A DNA stretch of 64,000 nucleotides from Brumimicrobium sp964585545 (GTDB taxonomy: Bacteria > Bacteroidota > Bacteroidia > Flavobacteriales_D > Crocinitomicaceae). The stretch is taken from contig CAZPDT010000007.1 of NCBI GenBank assembly GCA_964585545.1, positions 1 through 64,000 on the forward strand. The letters are read 5' to 3'. Under the pieces are notes generated by a model. The model saw only the letters and a list, made by a program, of their open reading frames with translations, did no database searches and had not been told where the DNA came from. This document shows, one piece after another, positions 8,091 to 16,184 of the stretch (positions within the stretch are counted from its first letter, which is position 1; the number at the start of each line of letters is the position of its first letter). Position numbers and translations under genes: made by a program.

Positions 8091-8124
8091 TATCTTTGTA
8101 TATTTACAACTTAAATTTAAGTTG
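8091..8124 (+). promoter_or_regulatory. apaG promoter element and 18-bp perfect palindrome
   Basis: TATCTTTG at 8091-8098 matches the -7 motif. Eight bases later CAACTTAAATTTAAGTTG (8107-8124) is a perfect 18-bp palindrome placed at or just after the predicted transcription start. This is a typical position for a repressor operator. About 80 bases of leader remain before the apaG ATG. Confidence 0.5.
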
Positions 8125-8202
8125 AAATCGTATTCAGTTTAGGTAGGTCGTCTTAGAATATAGACTTTCTTACTCAGGCGTTTAAATTTTTAGAGCCAAA
8201 TT

Positions 8203-8601
8203 ATGAATATTGCTATAACAAAGGGAATAAAGATTACTGTCTCGGCGTTGTTTCGTCCTGACTTAACCCAAATCGAAAAAAAGCTATTTTTTTTTAATTA
8301 CACTATTAAAATAGAAAACTTAAGCCACAGTCGTGTACAATTGTTATCAAGGCATTGGAGAATTGTCGATTCATTGGCACCAACCCGAATAGTTGAGGGG
8401 AAGGGAGTCGTGGGGGAACAGCCTGTACTTGAACCCGGAGAAAATCATACATATACATCGGGTTGTGACTTGTCTTCGACATTAGGTTATATGGAGGGGC
8501 ATTATGGATTTGTAATAATCAATGACAAAGGTGAAAGAACAAAAGAGTTTAAGGTTGAAGTACCCAAATTTATTCTAGAATATGCTGGTAAACTCAATTG
8601 A
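8203..8601 (+). CDS. apaG: ApaG domain protein
   Basis: A 132-residue ApaG protein, an immunoglobulin-like beta-sandwich. Family signatures are FFNYTIKIENLS, LLSRHWRIVDS, VVGEQPVLEPGE and TYTSGCDLSSTLGYMEGHY. ApaG is linked in enterobacteria to Co2+/Mg2+ homeostasis and Ap4A levels, but its biochemical role in Bacteroidota is not established. It is monocistronic here; the next gene converges on it 45 bases downstream. The palindrome in its leader hints at dedicated control. Confidence 0.93.
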   Translation: MNIAITKGIKITVSALFRPDLTQIEKKLFFFNYTIKIENLSHSRVQLLSRHWRIVDSLAPTRIVEGKGVVGEQPVLEPGENHTYTSGCDLSSTLGYMEGHYGFVIINDKGERTKEFKVEVPKFILEYAGKLN

Positions 8602-8646
8602 TAACCAAAGCAAATGTTTTGCCCATCTCTGAGTTGGAAATCATCA

Positions 8647-8943
8647 TTATTCAAAATCTTCATCAAAATTATCTTCATACTCCTCTCGCACTTCATCTTT
8701 TAGGAATCCATCTTCGTAATCCTCATCTTCATCAATAATTTCTTGGGCTTGGCTTACAGTCATTCGTATTAAATAGTAACAATCATCAGTTTCAAAAGGG
8801 AGTGCACTTACATTATTGCCCTCTTTGTTTTGAAATCGAATTAAGTGACCTTCAAACCCATTGGGATAGTTGAGTTTAATTAATTGCTTAACTGTCTTGT
8901 CGAGTTTTGCGTAATCTTTGAGAACTCTCGGCTTATTATTCAT
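8647..8943 (-). CDS. Conserved acidic protein of unknown function
   Basis: A 98-residue soluble acidic protein. The central part (NYPNGFEGHLIRF, SALPFETDDCYYLIRM, QAQEIIDEDEDYEDG) looks like a small lineage-conserved protein I associate with Flavobacteriia, with no function known to me. The C-terminal third is dominated by Asp and Glu. The start at 8943 (MNNKPRVLKDY) is chosen because it matches the expected N-terminus; upstream in-frame ATGs at 8955 and 8997 cannot be excluded. It is a single gene converging on apaG. Confidence 0.65.
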   Translation of the reverse strand: MNNKPRVLKDYAKLDKTVKQLIKLNYPNGFEGHLIRFQNKEGNNVSALPFETDDCYYLIRMTVSQAQEIIDEDEDYEDGFLKDEVREEYEDNFDEDFE

Positions 8944-9051
8944 ATTTTCAATCATTTTTTTCGGTTTATAAAAATATGAAATTTTGAAATTCATCAAAGA
9001 AATAGAGGAATATTTATTTAAAAATTGTTGTTTCTATCTCTAAACGCTTTC

Positions 9052-9252
9052 TTAACCCGAATTCTAAGACAGAGGGTCTTTTGTAACATAAAGTGGCTAA
9101 CTTTCACGTTTAGCCTATTCAAAGGAATATTTTGTCATGATTTTTGGGCAAAAATACACGCCAAAATGGTTTCTGCCTTCGATACTCACCCTGAATAAAC
9201 GCAACGCAGTGAAGTGCAATTCAGGGTGAATAAGATGTCGCACCTACGGTGC
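9052..9252. repeat. Composite repeat copy with two hairpins
   Basis: It begins with TTAACCCGAATT (9052-9063) and shares with 2131-2442 the GTAACATAAA module, the TGATTTTTGG module (9138-9166) and, in the opposite orientation, the GAATAAACGCAACGCA module. The last is bracketed by a perfect 11-bp inverted repeat, TCACCCTGAAT (9186-9196) and ATTCAGGGTGA (9219-9229). A second small hairpin GCACC-TAC-GGTGC follows at 9240-9252. Confidence 0.75.
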
Positions 9253-9312
9253 TTCTTTCCAGTATGCTCATGAATACAAAAGAAACAAACAGGACTGAAT
9301 AAAAAGGAGGCA

Positions 9313-9492
9313 ATGTATAACCAACTGATTGTGAGGCGGGTAGCTAATTTGTTAGATAGAATTATTCATGACATTCTTAATGCGCTGATAATAGCATTCT
9401 ATATCAGGAAATTACAAGCAAAACATAAAAAGAAAAGCATCCAAGTATTAAGTATTAGATATCCAAAATGGGGTTTATTTGCACTTGATTAA
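9313..9492 (+). CDS. Possible 59-residue protein, uncertain
   Basis: An ATG-initiated frame of 59 codons encodes a basic, helix-prone peptide (MYNQLIVRRVANLLDRIIHD at its start). AAAGGAGG lies directly upstream, but only two bases separate it from the ATG, too close for a normal ribosome binding site. No family was recognised and the frame sits in a repeat-rich spacer. It may be a chance frame or a remnant. Confidence 0.25.
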   Translation: MYNQLIVRRVANLLDRIIHDILNALIIAFYIRKLQAKHKKKSIQVLSIRYPKWGLFALD

Positions 9493-9602
9493 ATGAATGT
9501 AGGTGACTGAATGTAAGTATATTGTAATTAAAAATTAAACAATGAGATGAACAAGACGGGAAAGAATAGAGGATAAAATCTAGGGCTATTGCGAAGAATG
9601 AT

Positions 9603-9610
9603 TATTTTTG
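9603..9610 (+). promoter_or_regulatory. -7 promoter element of gpsA
   Basis: TATTTTTG ends 11 bases before the ATG at 9622. It lies inside the longer in-frame extension, which argues that the gene starts at 9622 with a very short leader. No convincing -33 element is visible. Confidence 0.45.
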
Positions 9611-9621
9611 TCTATATCATT

Positions 9622-10623
9622 ATGGGGAATTCGGAACAAAATATTGGAGTAATAGGTGGAGGAAGTTGGGCTACGGCAATAATTAAGATTCTTACTGAAA
9701 AGGTTCCAAAGGTCAACTGGTATATGCGTAATGAAGCAGCCGTTGAGAACATCATTAAATACCGTAGAAACTTAAAATACCTTCAAGCAGTTGAATTAGA
9801 TACGGCAAAGATTAATGTAAGTACGGACTTGGAAGAAACGATTAAAGCTTCCGACATTATTATTATTGTTACGCCTTCTGCTTTCTTGACTTCATTGTTT
9901 GAAGATTTTCCAATTGAATATTTTGAGGGGAAAATTGTTTTTTCTTCAGTAAAAGGTATTATTCCTGAATATCACGCTATTCCTGCTCGGTTTATTCACA
10001 AGACTTTCGGTACGCCATACGATAAAATCGGGATGATCTGCGGTCCCTGTCATGCAGAAGAAGTTGCATTAGAACGATTGTCATACCTAACGATTGCTTG
10101 TCAAAGCGAGAGCATTGCAGACAATATGGCTGAGGTATTTTCTACCAGATACATCAAGACAATGGTTTCTGATGATTTATTTGGAACTGAATTGTCGGCA
10201 GTTTTAAAAAACGTATATGCTATTGCCTCGGGAATCTGTGCTGGTTTAGGCTATGGAGACAATTTTCAGGCTGTACTTATTTCCAACGCTATTCAAGAAA
10301 TTGAGAACCTTATTGATGAGGTTCATCCCATCCATAGGGATGTGAAAAGTAGCGCCTACCTTGGAGATTTATTGGTTACTGCTTATTCTAAATTCTCTAG
10401 GAACAGAACTTTCGGGTTTATGATTGGAAAAGGTTATTCGGTTAAGATTGCTCAAATGGAAATGGACATGATTGCTGAAGGTTATTATGCTGTAAATTCG
10501 GTGATGGAAATCAATAAGAAATTTAATGTTGAGATGCCCATTGTAGAGGCTGTAAATAATATTATTTATGAACGAATATCACCTGTTATTGAAATGAAAA
10601 TCCTATCAGACAAGTTGAATTAG
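9622..10623 (+). CDS. gpsA: NAD(P)-dependent glycerol-3-phosphate dehydrogenase
   Basis: GpsA, 333 residues, reduces dihydroxyacetone phosphate to sn-glycerol-3-phosphate for phospholipid synthesis. The Rossmann motif GVIGGGSWATAI opens the protein, followed by IIIIVTPSAF, SSVKGI, GPCHAEEVA and the catalytic-lysine segment ELSAVLKNVYAIASGICAGLGYGDN. The C-terminal substrate domain includes SSAYLGDLLVTAYSKFSRNRTFG. The ATG at 9622 fits the family N-terminus and the position of the -7 element; an in-frame TTG at 9589 would add eleven unrelated residues. It stands alone and converges on groL. Confidence 0.94.
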   Translation: MGNSEQNIGVIGGGSWATAIIKILTEKVPKVNWYMRNEAAVENIIKYRRNLKYLQAVELDTAKINVSTDLEETIKASDIIIIVTPSAFLTSLFEDFPIEYFEGKIVFSSVKGIIPEYHAIPARFIHKTFGTPYDKIGMICGPCHAEEVALERLSYLTIACQSESIADNMAEVFSTRYIKTMVSDDLFGTELSAVLKNVYAIASGICAGLGYGDNFQAVLISNAIQEIENLIDEVHPIHRDVKSSAYLGDLLVTAYSKFSRNRTFGFMIGKGYSVKIAQMEMDMIAEGYYAVNSVMEINKKFNVEMPIVEAVNNIIYERISPVIEMKILSDKLN

Positions 10624-10729
10624 TGCTTGTTTTATTGGTGGAGGATGATGGCGCCTAATAACGCGTTTCATTAAGCAAATTTTGATATCAAAAACCGTTT
10701 ATTTTCGAATAACCGTTAGTATTGGAAAC

Positions 10730-10746
10730 CTAACCCGGATTATTCA
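10730..10746. repeat. Diverged end of the dispersed repeat
   Basis: CTAACCCGGATTATTCA resembles the repeat end TTAACCCGAATTATTCA with two changes. It lies just before the groL/gpsA terminator. Confidence 0.45.
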
Positions 10747-10756
10747 CTTTAAAATA

Positions 10757-10788
10757 AAAAAAGGCGACTCTTTAGAATCGCCTTTTTT
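10757..10788. terminator. Bidirectional terminator between gpsA and groL
   Basis: AAGGCGA and TCGCCTT form a stem flanked by A and T runs, so it can work in both directions. It sits between the converging gpsA and groL genes. Confidence 0.9.
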
Positions 10789-10809
10789 AATATGAACAAG
10801 AATTCAAGC

Positions 10810-12453
10810 TTACATCATTCCTGGCATTCCTCCTGGCATTCCTCCAGGCATTCCACCACCAGAAGGACTGTTTTCTTCAGGTTCATCTACAATCACACAC
10901 TCGGTTGTTAAGAGCATGGATGCAATAGATGCTGCGTTTTCAATAGCTATTCGTGTTACTTTGGTTGGATCAAGAACACCTGCTTGAAGTAAATTCTCAT
11001 ACTTCTCTGTTCTCGCATTGTAGCCAAAGTCTTTCTTGCCTTCTTTTACTTTTTGAACGATAACTGCACCTTCATTACCAGAGTTGATAACAATTTGTCT
11101 TAACGGCTCTTCAATCGCTCGTTTTACAATCTCAATACCTGTTAGTTCGTCATCATTTTCTCCTTTTAGTTTTTCTATTCCAGCCAACGTTCTAAGTAAA
11201 GCAACGCCACCACCAGGAATAACACCTTCTTCTACAGCTGCACGTGTTGCTGCCAATGCGTCTTCAACACGGTCTTTTTTCTCTTTCATTTCAACTTCAG
11301 AAGCTGCGCCAACATAAAGAACAGCAACACCACCAGCTAACTTAGCCAATCGCTCTTGCATCTTTTCCTTGTCGTAATCTGAGGTAGATGTTTCCATTTG
11401 CGCTTTAATTTGCGCTACTCTTTCCTTGATGTCTTTTTTATTTCCAGATCCATTGACAATAGTTGTGTTGTCTTTGTCAATAGTGATTTTTTCACTTGTT
11501 CCAAGCATCTCTATTGTTGCATTCTCAAGCGCAAGTCCTTTCTCTTCGGAGATAACCTGACCTCCAGTTAAGATGGCGATGTCTTCTAACATTGCTTTTC
11601 TGCGATCACCAAAACCAGGAGCTTTCACTGCTGCAACTTTTAAAGAACCTCGGATTCTATTTACAACAAGTGTTGTTAACGCTTCGCCTTCGATATCTTC
11701 AGCGATGATTAAAAGAGGCTTTCCTGATTGTGCAGCGGGCTCAAGAATTGGAAGTAACTCCTTCATGTTACTGATTTTCTTATCACATATTAAGATATAA
11801 GGCGATTCAAAATCTGTAACCATTTTCTCGGTATCTGTAACGAAGTAGGGAGATAAATATCCTCTGTCAAATTGCATTCCTTCAACAGTTTTCACTTCTG
11901 TTTCAATACCCTTTGCTTCTTCAACTGTAATTACACCATCATTACCTACAACTTTCATTGCTTCAGCAATTAATGCTCCAATCGTTTCGTCGTTATTGGC
12001 TGAAATTGATGCAATTTGTTTAATCTTATCATTGTCTGATCCAACTTCTTGAGAAAGTTTTTTAAGCTCTTTTACAATTACTCCGACAGCTTTATCAATT
12101 CCTCTTTTTAAGTCCATTGGATTTGCTCCAGCTGTAACGTTTTTGAGTCCAGCTTGTATAATCGCTTGTGCTAATACTGTTGCTGTGGTAGTTCCATCAC
12201 CTGCAATGTCGGCAGTTTTAGAAGCTACTTCTTTGACCATTTGAGCACCAAGGTTTTCCAGCGCATCTTTCAATTCTATCTCACGTGCAACTGAAACACC
12301 ATCTTTTGTTATATGTGGTGCACCGAATTTTTTGCCAATTACAACATTTCTCCCTTTTGGCCCCAATGTTACTTTTACAGCGTCAGCCAATTGGTCAACG
12401 CCTTTTTTTAGCTTCTCTCTTGCTTCTTCGTTAAATATGATTTCTTTTGCCAT
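10810..12453 (-). CDS. groL: Chaperonin GroEL (60 kDa)
   Basis: GroEL, 547 residues, forms the double-ring ATP-driven folding chamber. Hallmarks are VTLGPKGRNV, DGTTTATVLA (nucleotide binding), the apical domain around KKISNMKELLPILE, and the C-terminal tail GGMPGGMPGGMPGMM with the usual repeated Gly-Gly-Met. The length is standard. It follows groS by 25 bases in the same operon. Confidence 0.99.
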   Translation of the reverse strand: MAKEIIFNEEAREKLKKGVDQLADAVKVTLGPKGRNVVIGKKFGAPHITKDGVSVAREIELKDALENLGAQMVKEVASKTADIAGDGTTTATVLAQAIIQAGLKNVTAGANPMDLKRGIDKAVGVIVKELKKLSQEVGSDNDKIKQIASISANNDETIGALIAEAMKVVGNDGVITVEEAKGIETEVKTVEGMQFDRGYLSPYFVTDTEKMVTDFESPYILICDKKISNMKELLPILEPAAQSGKPLLIIAEDIEGEALTTLVVNRIRGSLKVAAVKAPGFGDRRKAMLEDIAILTGGQVISEEKGLALENATIEMLGTSEKITIDKDNTTIVNGSGNKKDIKERVAQIKAQMETSTSDYDKEKMQERLAKLAGGVAVLYVGAASEVEMKEKKDRVEDALAATRAAVEEGVIPGGGVALLRTLAGIEKLKGENDDELTGIEIVKRAIEEPLRQIVINSGNEGAVIVQKVKEGKKDFGYNARTEKYENLLQAGVLDPTKVTRIAIENAASIASMLLTTECVIVDEPEENSPSGGGMPGGMPGGMPGMM

Positions 12454-12478
12454 TTTTTTATGATTTTAATGTTTGTAA

Positions 12479-12754
12479 TTATTTAAAGACGCCGTATATA
12501 TCAGCTTCTTTCATAATTAGATAATCCTTACCATTCACTTTGATTTCCGTTCCTGAATATTGACCATACAAAACAGAGTCTCCTTTCTTTACCGTCATAG
12601 GCTCATCTTTTTTGCCTTTACCAACGGCTACAACTGTACCTTTTAAAGGTTTTTCCTTTGCTGCATCAGGAATAATAATTCCACTTGCTGTCTTTTCTTC
12701 GACGGGGGTGGGCTCTATAAGCACACGATCCGCTAACGGTGTTAATTCTGACAT
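12479..12754 (-). CDS. groS: Co-chaperonin GroES (10 kDa)
   Basis: GroES, 91 residues, is the lid of the GroEL chamber. Family motifs are PLADRVLIEP at the N-terminus, the mobile loop EEKTASGIIIPDAAKEKP and the C-terminal YLIMKEADIYGV. It precedes groL by 25 bases. The 300-base region upstream contains repeated TGTCA and TGCCA/TGGCA half-sites, and no CIRCE-type inverted repeat was seen. Confidence 0.98.
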   Translation of the reverse strand: MSELTPLADRVLIEPTPVEEKTASGIIIPDAAKEKPLKGTVVAVGKGKKDEPMTVKKGDSVLYGQYSGTEIKVNGKDYLIMKEADIYGVFK

Positions 12755-13054
12755 AATTATTGATTTTTAAATTAATTTTTTCTTACTTGCCTTCTGACCA
12801 ATTCTATGCCAATAATAAAAGCGGTATAAAATGGCATATTTTTATTTTTGAAAGTAAAAAAATGGCAGTAATTATGACAATTGTTCTGACACACTGACAC
12901 AAAGAAGAAATACATTTAAATCTTGGAGGGGTAGTATACTTTCTATAAGTTACAAATATTGGAGTCAGTCATTTTATGTTACAAAAGATATACGCCCAGC
13001 ATTTTATCATCCTGTTGCGCCTTGCTCTCAATACTCCAGCTTTTGCTCCTGCTG
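12755..13054 (-). promoter_or_regulatory. groSL upstream region with repeated TGTCA/TGCCA half-sites
   Basis: Read on the minus strand, three TGTCA half-sites (plus 12875-12879, 12887-12891, 12895-12899) are followed by TGCCA (12863-12867 and 12832-12836) and then TTGGCATAGAATTGGTC (12796-12812). The last resembles a sigma-54 -24/-12 promoter, TTGGCA-N8-GT, but with GT in place of the usual GC. The region also carries an inverted fragment of a dispersed repeat (12965-12990) downstream of secG. No -7 TAnnTTTG motif was seen close to groS. Confidence 0.35.
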
Positions 13055-13396
<342 letters not shown>

Positions 13397-13403
13397 ATCT
13401 ATA

Positions 13404-14378
13404 TTAATTTAATTTTTTCTTCAAAGTTTGAATTTGAATTGCAAAGAAACTCTTTTTTTCTGGAAATTTCAACATTAATTTCTCATAAGAATAAATTGCT
13501 TTTGGATAATTGCCTTGAGCAATGTAGATTTTTGCGAGAGTCTCACTTACTGGAAGTCTTGATTCATCAAGGCTTTCCTTTGCTTTTTTAGTAGGAGAGA
13601 AGAACTCTTTTTCTCTTTTTTCTAAGCCAAAAATTTCTTCAAAATTTTCTTCTTTGCTTGGCTTTTTTTCAATTTCTAGGTGTTCAGCTGATTGATTCTT
13701 CTCTATATATTCACTTACCCAAGAGGTAAATGTTTTGAATTCCTCCTCTTTTGTTTCTGTGCCATTTTCTTCAATTGTGTCTTGTTCATCGTCATGACTT
13801 AGGTCAAACTCAACTTCAGTCGGTTTATCCACATCCGTATTTGATTCATCTAATCTTTTGAGTTGGGCAAAACTGTATTCCTCTTCATCTTCATCCACCT
13901 CAAGAAAAATAGAAGAACTTACTGCATGTGCAATAATATCGCGATCCAAGGTGCTTGTTGAATGGGGGGGCTTAGATTCTGTTTCCTCTTCTTGCCCATG
14001 ATCACTTTCAGTAACATCTACTTCCTCTTCATCTCGAATGACAGGTTCTTCAGCAGCAACTTCTTGTTCTTCTTGCTCAGTCATACTGGTTTCTTGAGTA
14101 GTGTCAAGAGCCCTTACTTCTTCAGTGCTGAATTGCGGGGATTCGGCATGATGAACCAAGTGAAAGAGTTGTGCCCGATCCGGGATTTTATACGCGTGTA
14201 ATTTTAATTCTGTATCAAATGATATGTTATCGTGAAGCGTTAAGCCTTTTAAATACAATTGGGAGAAAATTGCAGAAAAGGGATATTTTTCAGACAATTG
14301 ACGCAAATCTTCTAAATCCTCAGTTTTTATAAGGGAAGGCGTATTAATTCGGTTCGATATTTCGTTAAAACTTAGCAT
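13404..14378 (-). CDS. Acidic TPR-end protein of the lptE-secG operon
   Basis: A 324-residue cytoplasmic-looking protein with no signal peptide. The N-terminal 80 residues (INTPSLIKTEDLEDLRQL, YPFSAIFSQLYLKGL) look helical. The middle (about 90-280) is dominated by Glu and Asp and is probably disordered. The C-terminus carries one recognisable TPR unit (LAKIYIAQGNYPKAIYSYEKL). It overlaps lptE by one base (TAATG) and is followed by secG after 7 bases. I believe this gene order recurs in Bacteroidota, which would hint at an envelope-related role, but its function is unknown. Confidence 0.7.
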   Translation of the reverse strand: MLSFNEISNRINTPSLIKTEDLEDLRQLSEKYPFSAIFSQLYLKGLTLHDNISFDTELKLHAYKIPDRAQLFHLVHHAESPQFSTEEVRALDTTQETSMTEQEEQEVAAEEPVIRDEEEVDVTESDHGQEEETESKPPHSTSTLDRDIIAHAVSSSIFLEVDEDEEEYSFAQLKRLDESNTDVDKPTEVEFDLSHDDEQDTIEENGTETKEEEFKTFTSWVSEYIEKNQSAEHLEIEKKPSKEENFEEIFGLEKREKEFFSPTKKAKESLDESRLPVSETLAKIYIAQGNYPKAIYSYEKLMLKFPEKKSFFAIQIQTLKKKLN

Positions 14379-14887
14379 TACCAGTTCGAAAGTAACTTAT
14401 TTATTACATCTTGCACAATCTGATCGTTAATTTCTTCTAATAATTGATCTTGGATTGCACCAACATCTTGAGAAGCATCATAGTCGGCAAAGCGAGAACT
14501 GTTCACTTTCATTACATCCTCCTCGGGCTCGGAAATAAATATTTCAAAGTTGGCTCGTATTGTTAACCTATTTTTGACTTCTGCACTATTTTCTTGTAGG
14601 GATAAAGGTGTAATGGAATATGAGGCAACTGTTCCTGTGATACTCACTTGCGGATGTTCGGATTCCTCTGTCACCAATGTTAAACCCACCCTGTTTTGAA
14701 TGGCATCTTTAACCAATTCTGTGAGATTAGAAGAATAACTTATCGGTGCATTAGAAGCTTTGTTTTCGAAAGTGCTGACCATAAACTTCTTCCATTCTGG
14801 CGGTACGCTTCCGTCTCTAAAAGAAACACTGGTTGGCCAACAGCTACTCAGTATAAACATTAAACATAAAATAAGGATACCTTTCAT
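14378..14887 (-). CDS. lptE: LptE-family LPS-assembly lipoprotein
   Basis: A 169-residue lipoprotein. The signal peptide ends in a lipobox with Cys16 (FILSSC), and the mature part resembles Bacteroidota LptE: VSFRDGSVPPEWKKFMVSTFENKAS, the predicted beta segment ITGTVASYSITPL and the end QDVINKLLSNW. LptE plugs the LptD barrel that inserts lipopolysaccharide into the outer membrane. It sits between the sigma-54 activator (13-base gap) and the TPR protein (1-base overlap), so it is co-transcribed with them. Confidence 0.85.
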   Translation of the reverse strand: MKGILILCLMFILSSCWPTSVSFRDGSVPPEWKKFMVSTFENKASNAPISYSSNLTELVKDAIQNRVGLTLVTEESEHPQVSITGTVASYSITPLSLQENSAEVKNRLTIRANFEIFISEPEEDVMKVNSSRFADYDASQDVGAIQDQLLEEINDQIVQDVINKLLSNW

Positions 14888-14900
14888 TCTAATGGATTAA

Positions 14901-16166
14901 TTACTTTAAATCGTATTCTTTTATTTTTCTGTACAAAGTGCGTTCTGAAATTCCTAACTCTTTAGCGGCATTTTTTCTTTTCCCGTTGTGTTTCTCTAGC
15001 GCTTTCTTAACAAATTCCTTTTCTCTTTCTTCTAAGGACAATGATTCCTCTACTTCTATATGGTCTTGATAATCACCATTAACAATGGAAATGTCATTGT
15101 CTTGTTCTTCAAAACTTCCAGATTCTGGTGGATATTCACTTCTCCCTGCTTCGAGTAGTTTCTTATCGCTGTTGCTGGAAATATCAGAGTAAACACGATT
15201 CAGCACATCTCTTTGTTTTCCTGTTAAATCAATATCATTATCGCCATTGAGAATTTGAATCACAAGTTTTTTCAACTCATTCATGTCCCGTTTCATATCA
15301 AATAAAAACTTGTATATTAATTCTCGATCAGAAAAAGAATTTTTTTCATTTTCTTCTTGAATAATAGAAGGCAAACTGGTTTCGTTTTCCTCGGGTAGAT
15401 AGGTCTTTAACTTTTCATAAGAAATTTCCCTATCGTTTTCAATAACTGAAATTTGTTCTACTATATTTTTGAGTTGACGAATGTTACCAGGCCATGCATA
15501 ATTTTCAAGGGCAATAATGGCTTTGTCATCAAGTCGAATAGATGGCATGCGGTACTTATCAGCAAAATCAGCGGCAAACTTCCTAAACAACAAATGAATA
15601 TCTTCTTTTCTTTCTTTTAAAGAAGGTAGTTTAATAGGAACAGTGCTTAAACGGTACAATAAATCCTCTCTGAAATCACCTTTGCTAATAGCAACAGGCA
15701 TGTTTTCATTGGTTGCTGCAACAACACGTACATTGGTTTTTATGACTTTGGATGAACCAACTCGCATAAATTCCCCAGTTTCTAGAACGCGCAATAGACG
15801 AACTTGGGTTTGTTGTGGCAACTCTGCAACTTCATCTAAAAAAATAGTTCCGCCATCGGCCTCTTCAAAATAACCCTTACGACTTCCACTGGCTCCTGTA
15901 AATGCACCCTTTTCATGTCCGAATAGCTCTGAATCAATTGTTCCTTCAGGAATGGCCCCACAATTTACAGCCACATAATTATTGTGTTTTCGGGCACTTA
16001 AAGAATGAATTACTTGTGGAATAATTTCCTTTCCTGTACCGCTTGCCCCAGTAACCAATACAGAGATATCAGTTGGAGCAACTTGTATCGCAACTTCTAT
16101 GGCTCTATTAAGACCGGGAGCATTTCCAATAATTCCAAACCTTTGTTTGATTTGTTGAATATTCAT
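14901..16166 (-). CDS. Sigma-54-dependent transcriptional activator (AAA+/Fis)
   Basis: A 421-residue NtrC-family activator. The AAA+ domain begins almost at the N-terminus: Walker A GASGTGKE (40-47), the sigma-54 contact loop GAFTGA (87-92), Walker B GGTIFLDE (105-112) and the DLLYRLSTVPIKLPSLKER region. A long acidic linker leads to a C-terminal Fis-type helix-turn-helix (KNAAKELGISERTLYRKIKEY). There is no receiver or sensor domain, so its activity must be set by level, partner or the linker. It lies between miaB (18-base gap) and lptE (13-base gap). Its targets are not evident; the groSL upstream region has a possible sigma-54 element. Confidence 0.93.
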   Translation of the reverse strand: MNIQQIKQRFGIIGNAPGLNRAIEVAIQVAPTDISVLVTGASGTGKEIIPQVIHSLSARKHNNYVAVNCGAIPEGTIDSELFGHEKGAFTGASGSRKGYFEEADGGTIFLDEVAELPQQTQVRLLRVLETGEFMRVGSSKVIKTNVRVVAATNENMPVAISKGDFREDLLYRLSTVPIKLPSLKERKEDIHLLFRKFAADFADKYRMPSIRLDDKAIIALENYAWPGNIRQLKNIVEQISVIENDREISYEKLKTYLPEENETSLPSIIQEENEKNSFSDRELIYKFLFDMKRDMNELKKLVIQILNGDNDIDLTGKQRDVLNRVYSDISSNSDKKLLEAGRSEYPPESGSFEEQDNDISIVNGDYQDHIEVEESLSLEEREKEFVKKALEKHNGKRKNAAKELGISERTLYRKIKEYDLK

Positions 16167-16184
16167 AGTTTAAAATTTCAGTTT

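Larger units (their letters stand above)
8944..9621. other. Repeat-rich spacer with a possible 59-codon frame
   Basis: The 678 bases between the acidic-protein gene and gpsA contain the composite repeat at 9052-9252 and a short reading frame at 9313-9492. The gpsA -7 element lies at its right end. No RNA gene was recognised. Confidence 0.5.

Noticed and set aside
11084..11800. Open frames on the plus strand across groL
   Set aside because: They lie wholly opposite a full-length GroEL and show no family features.
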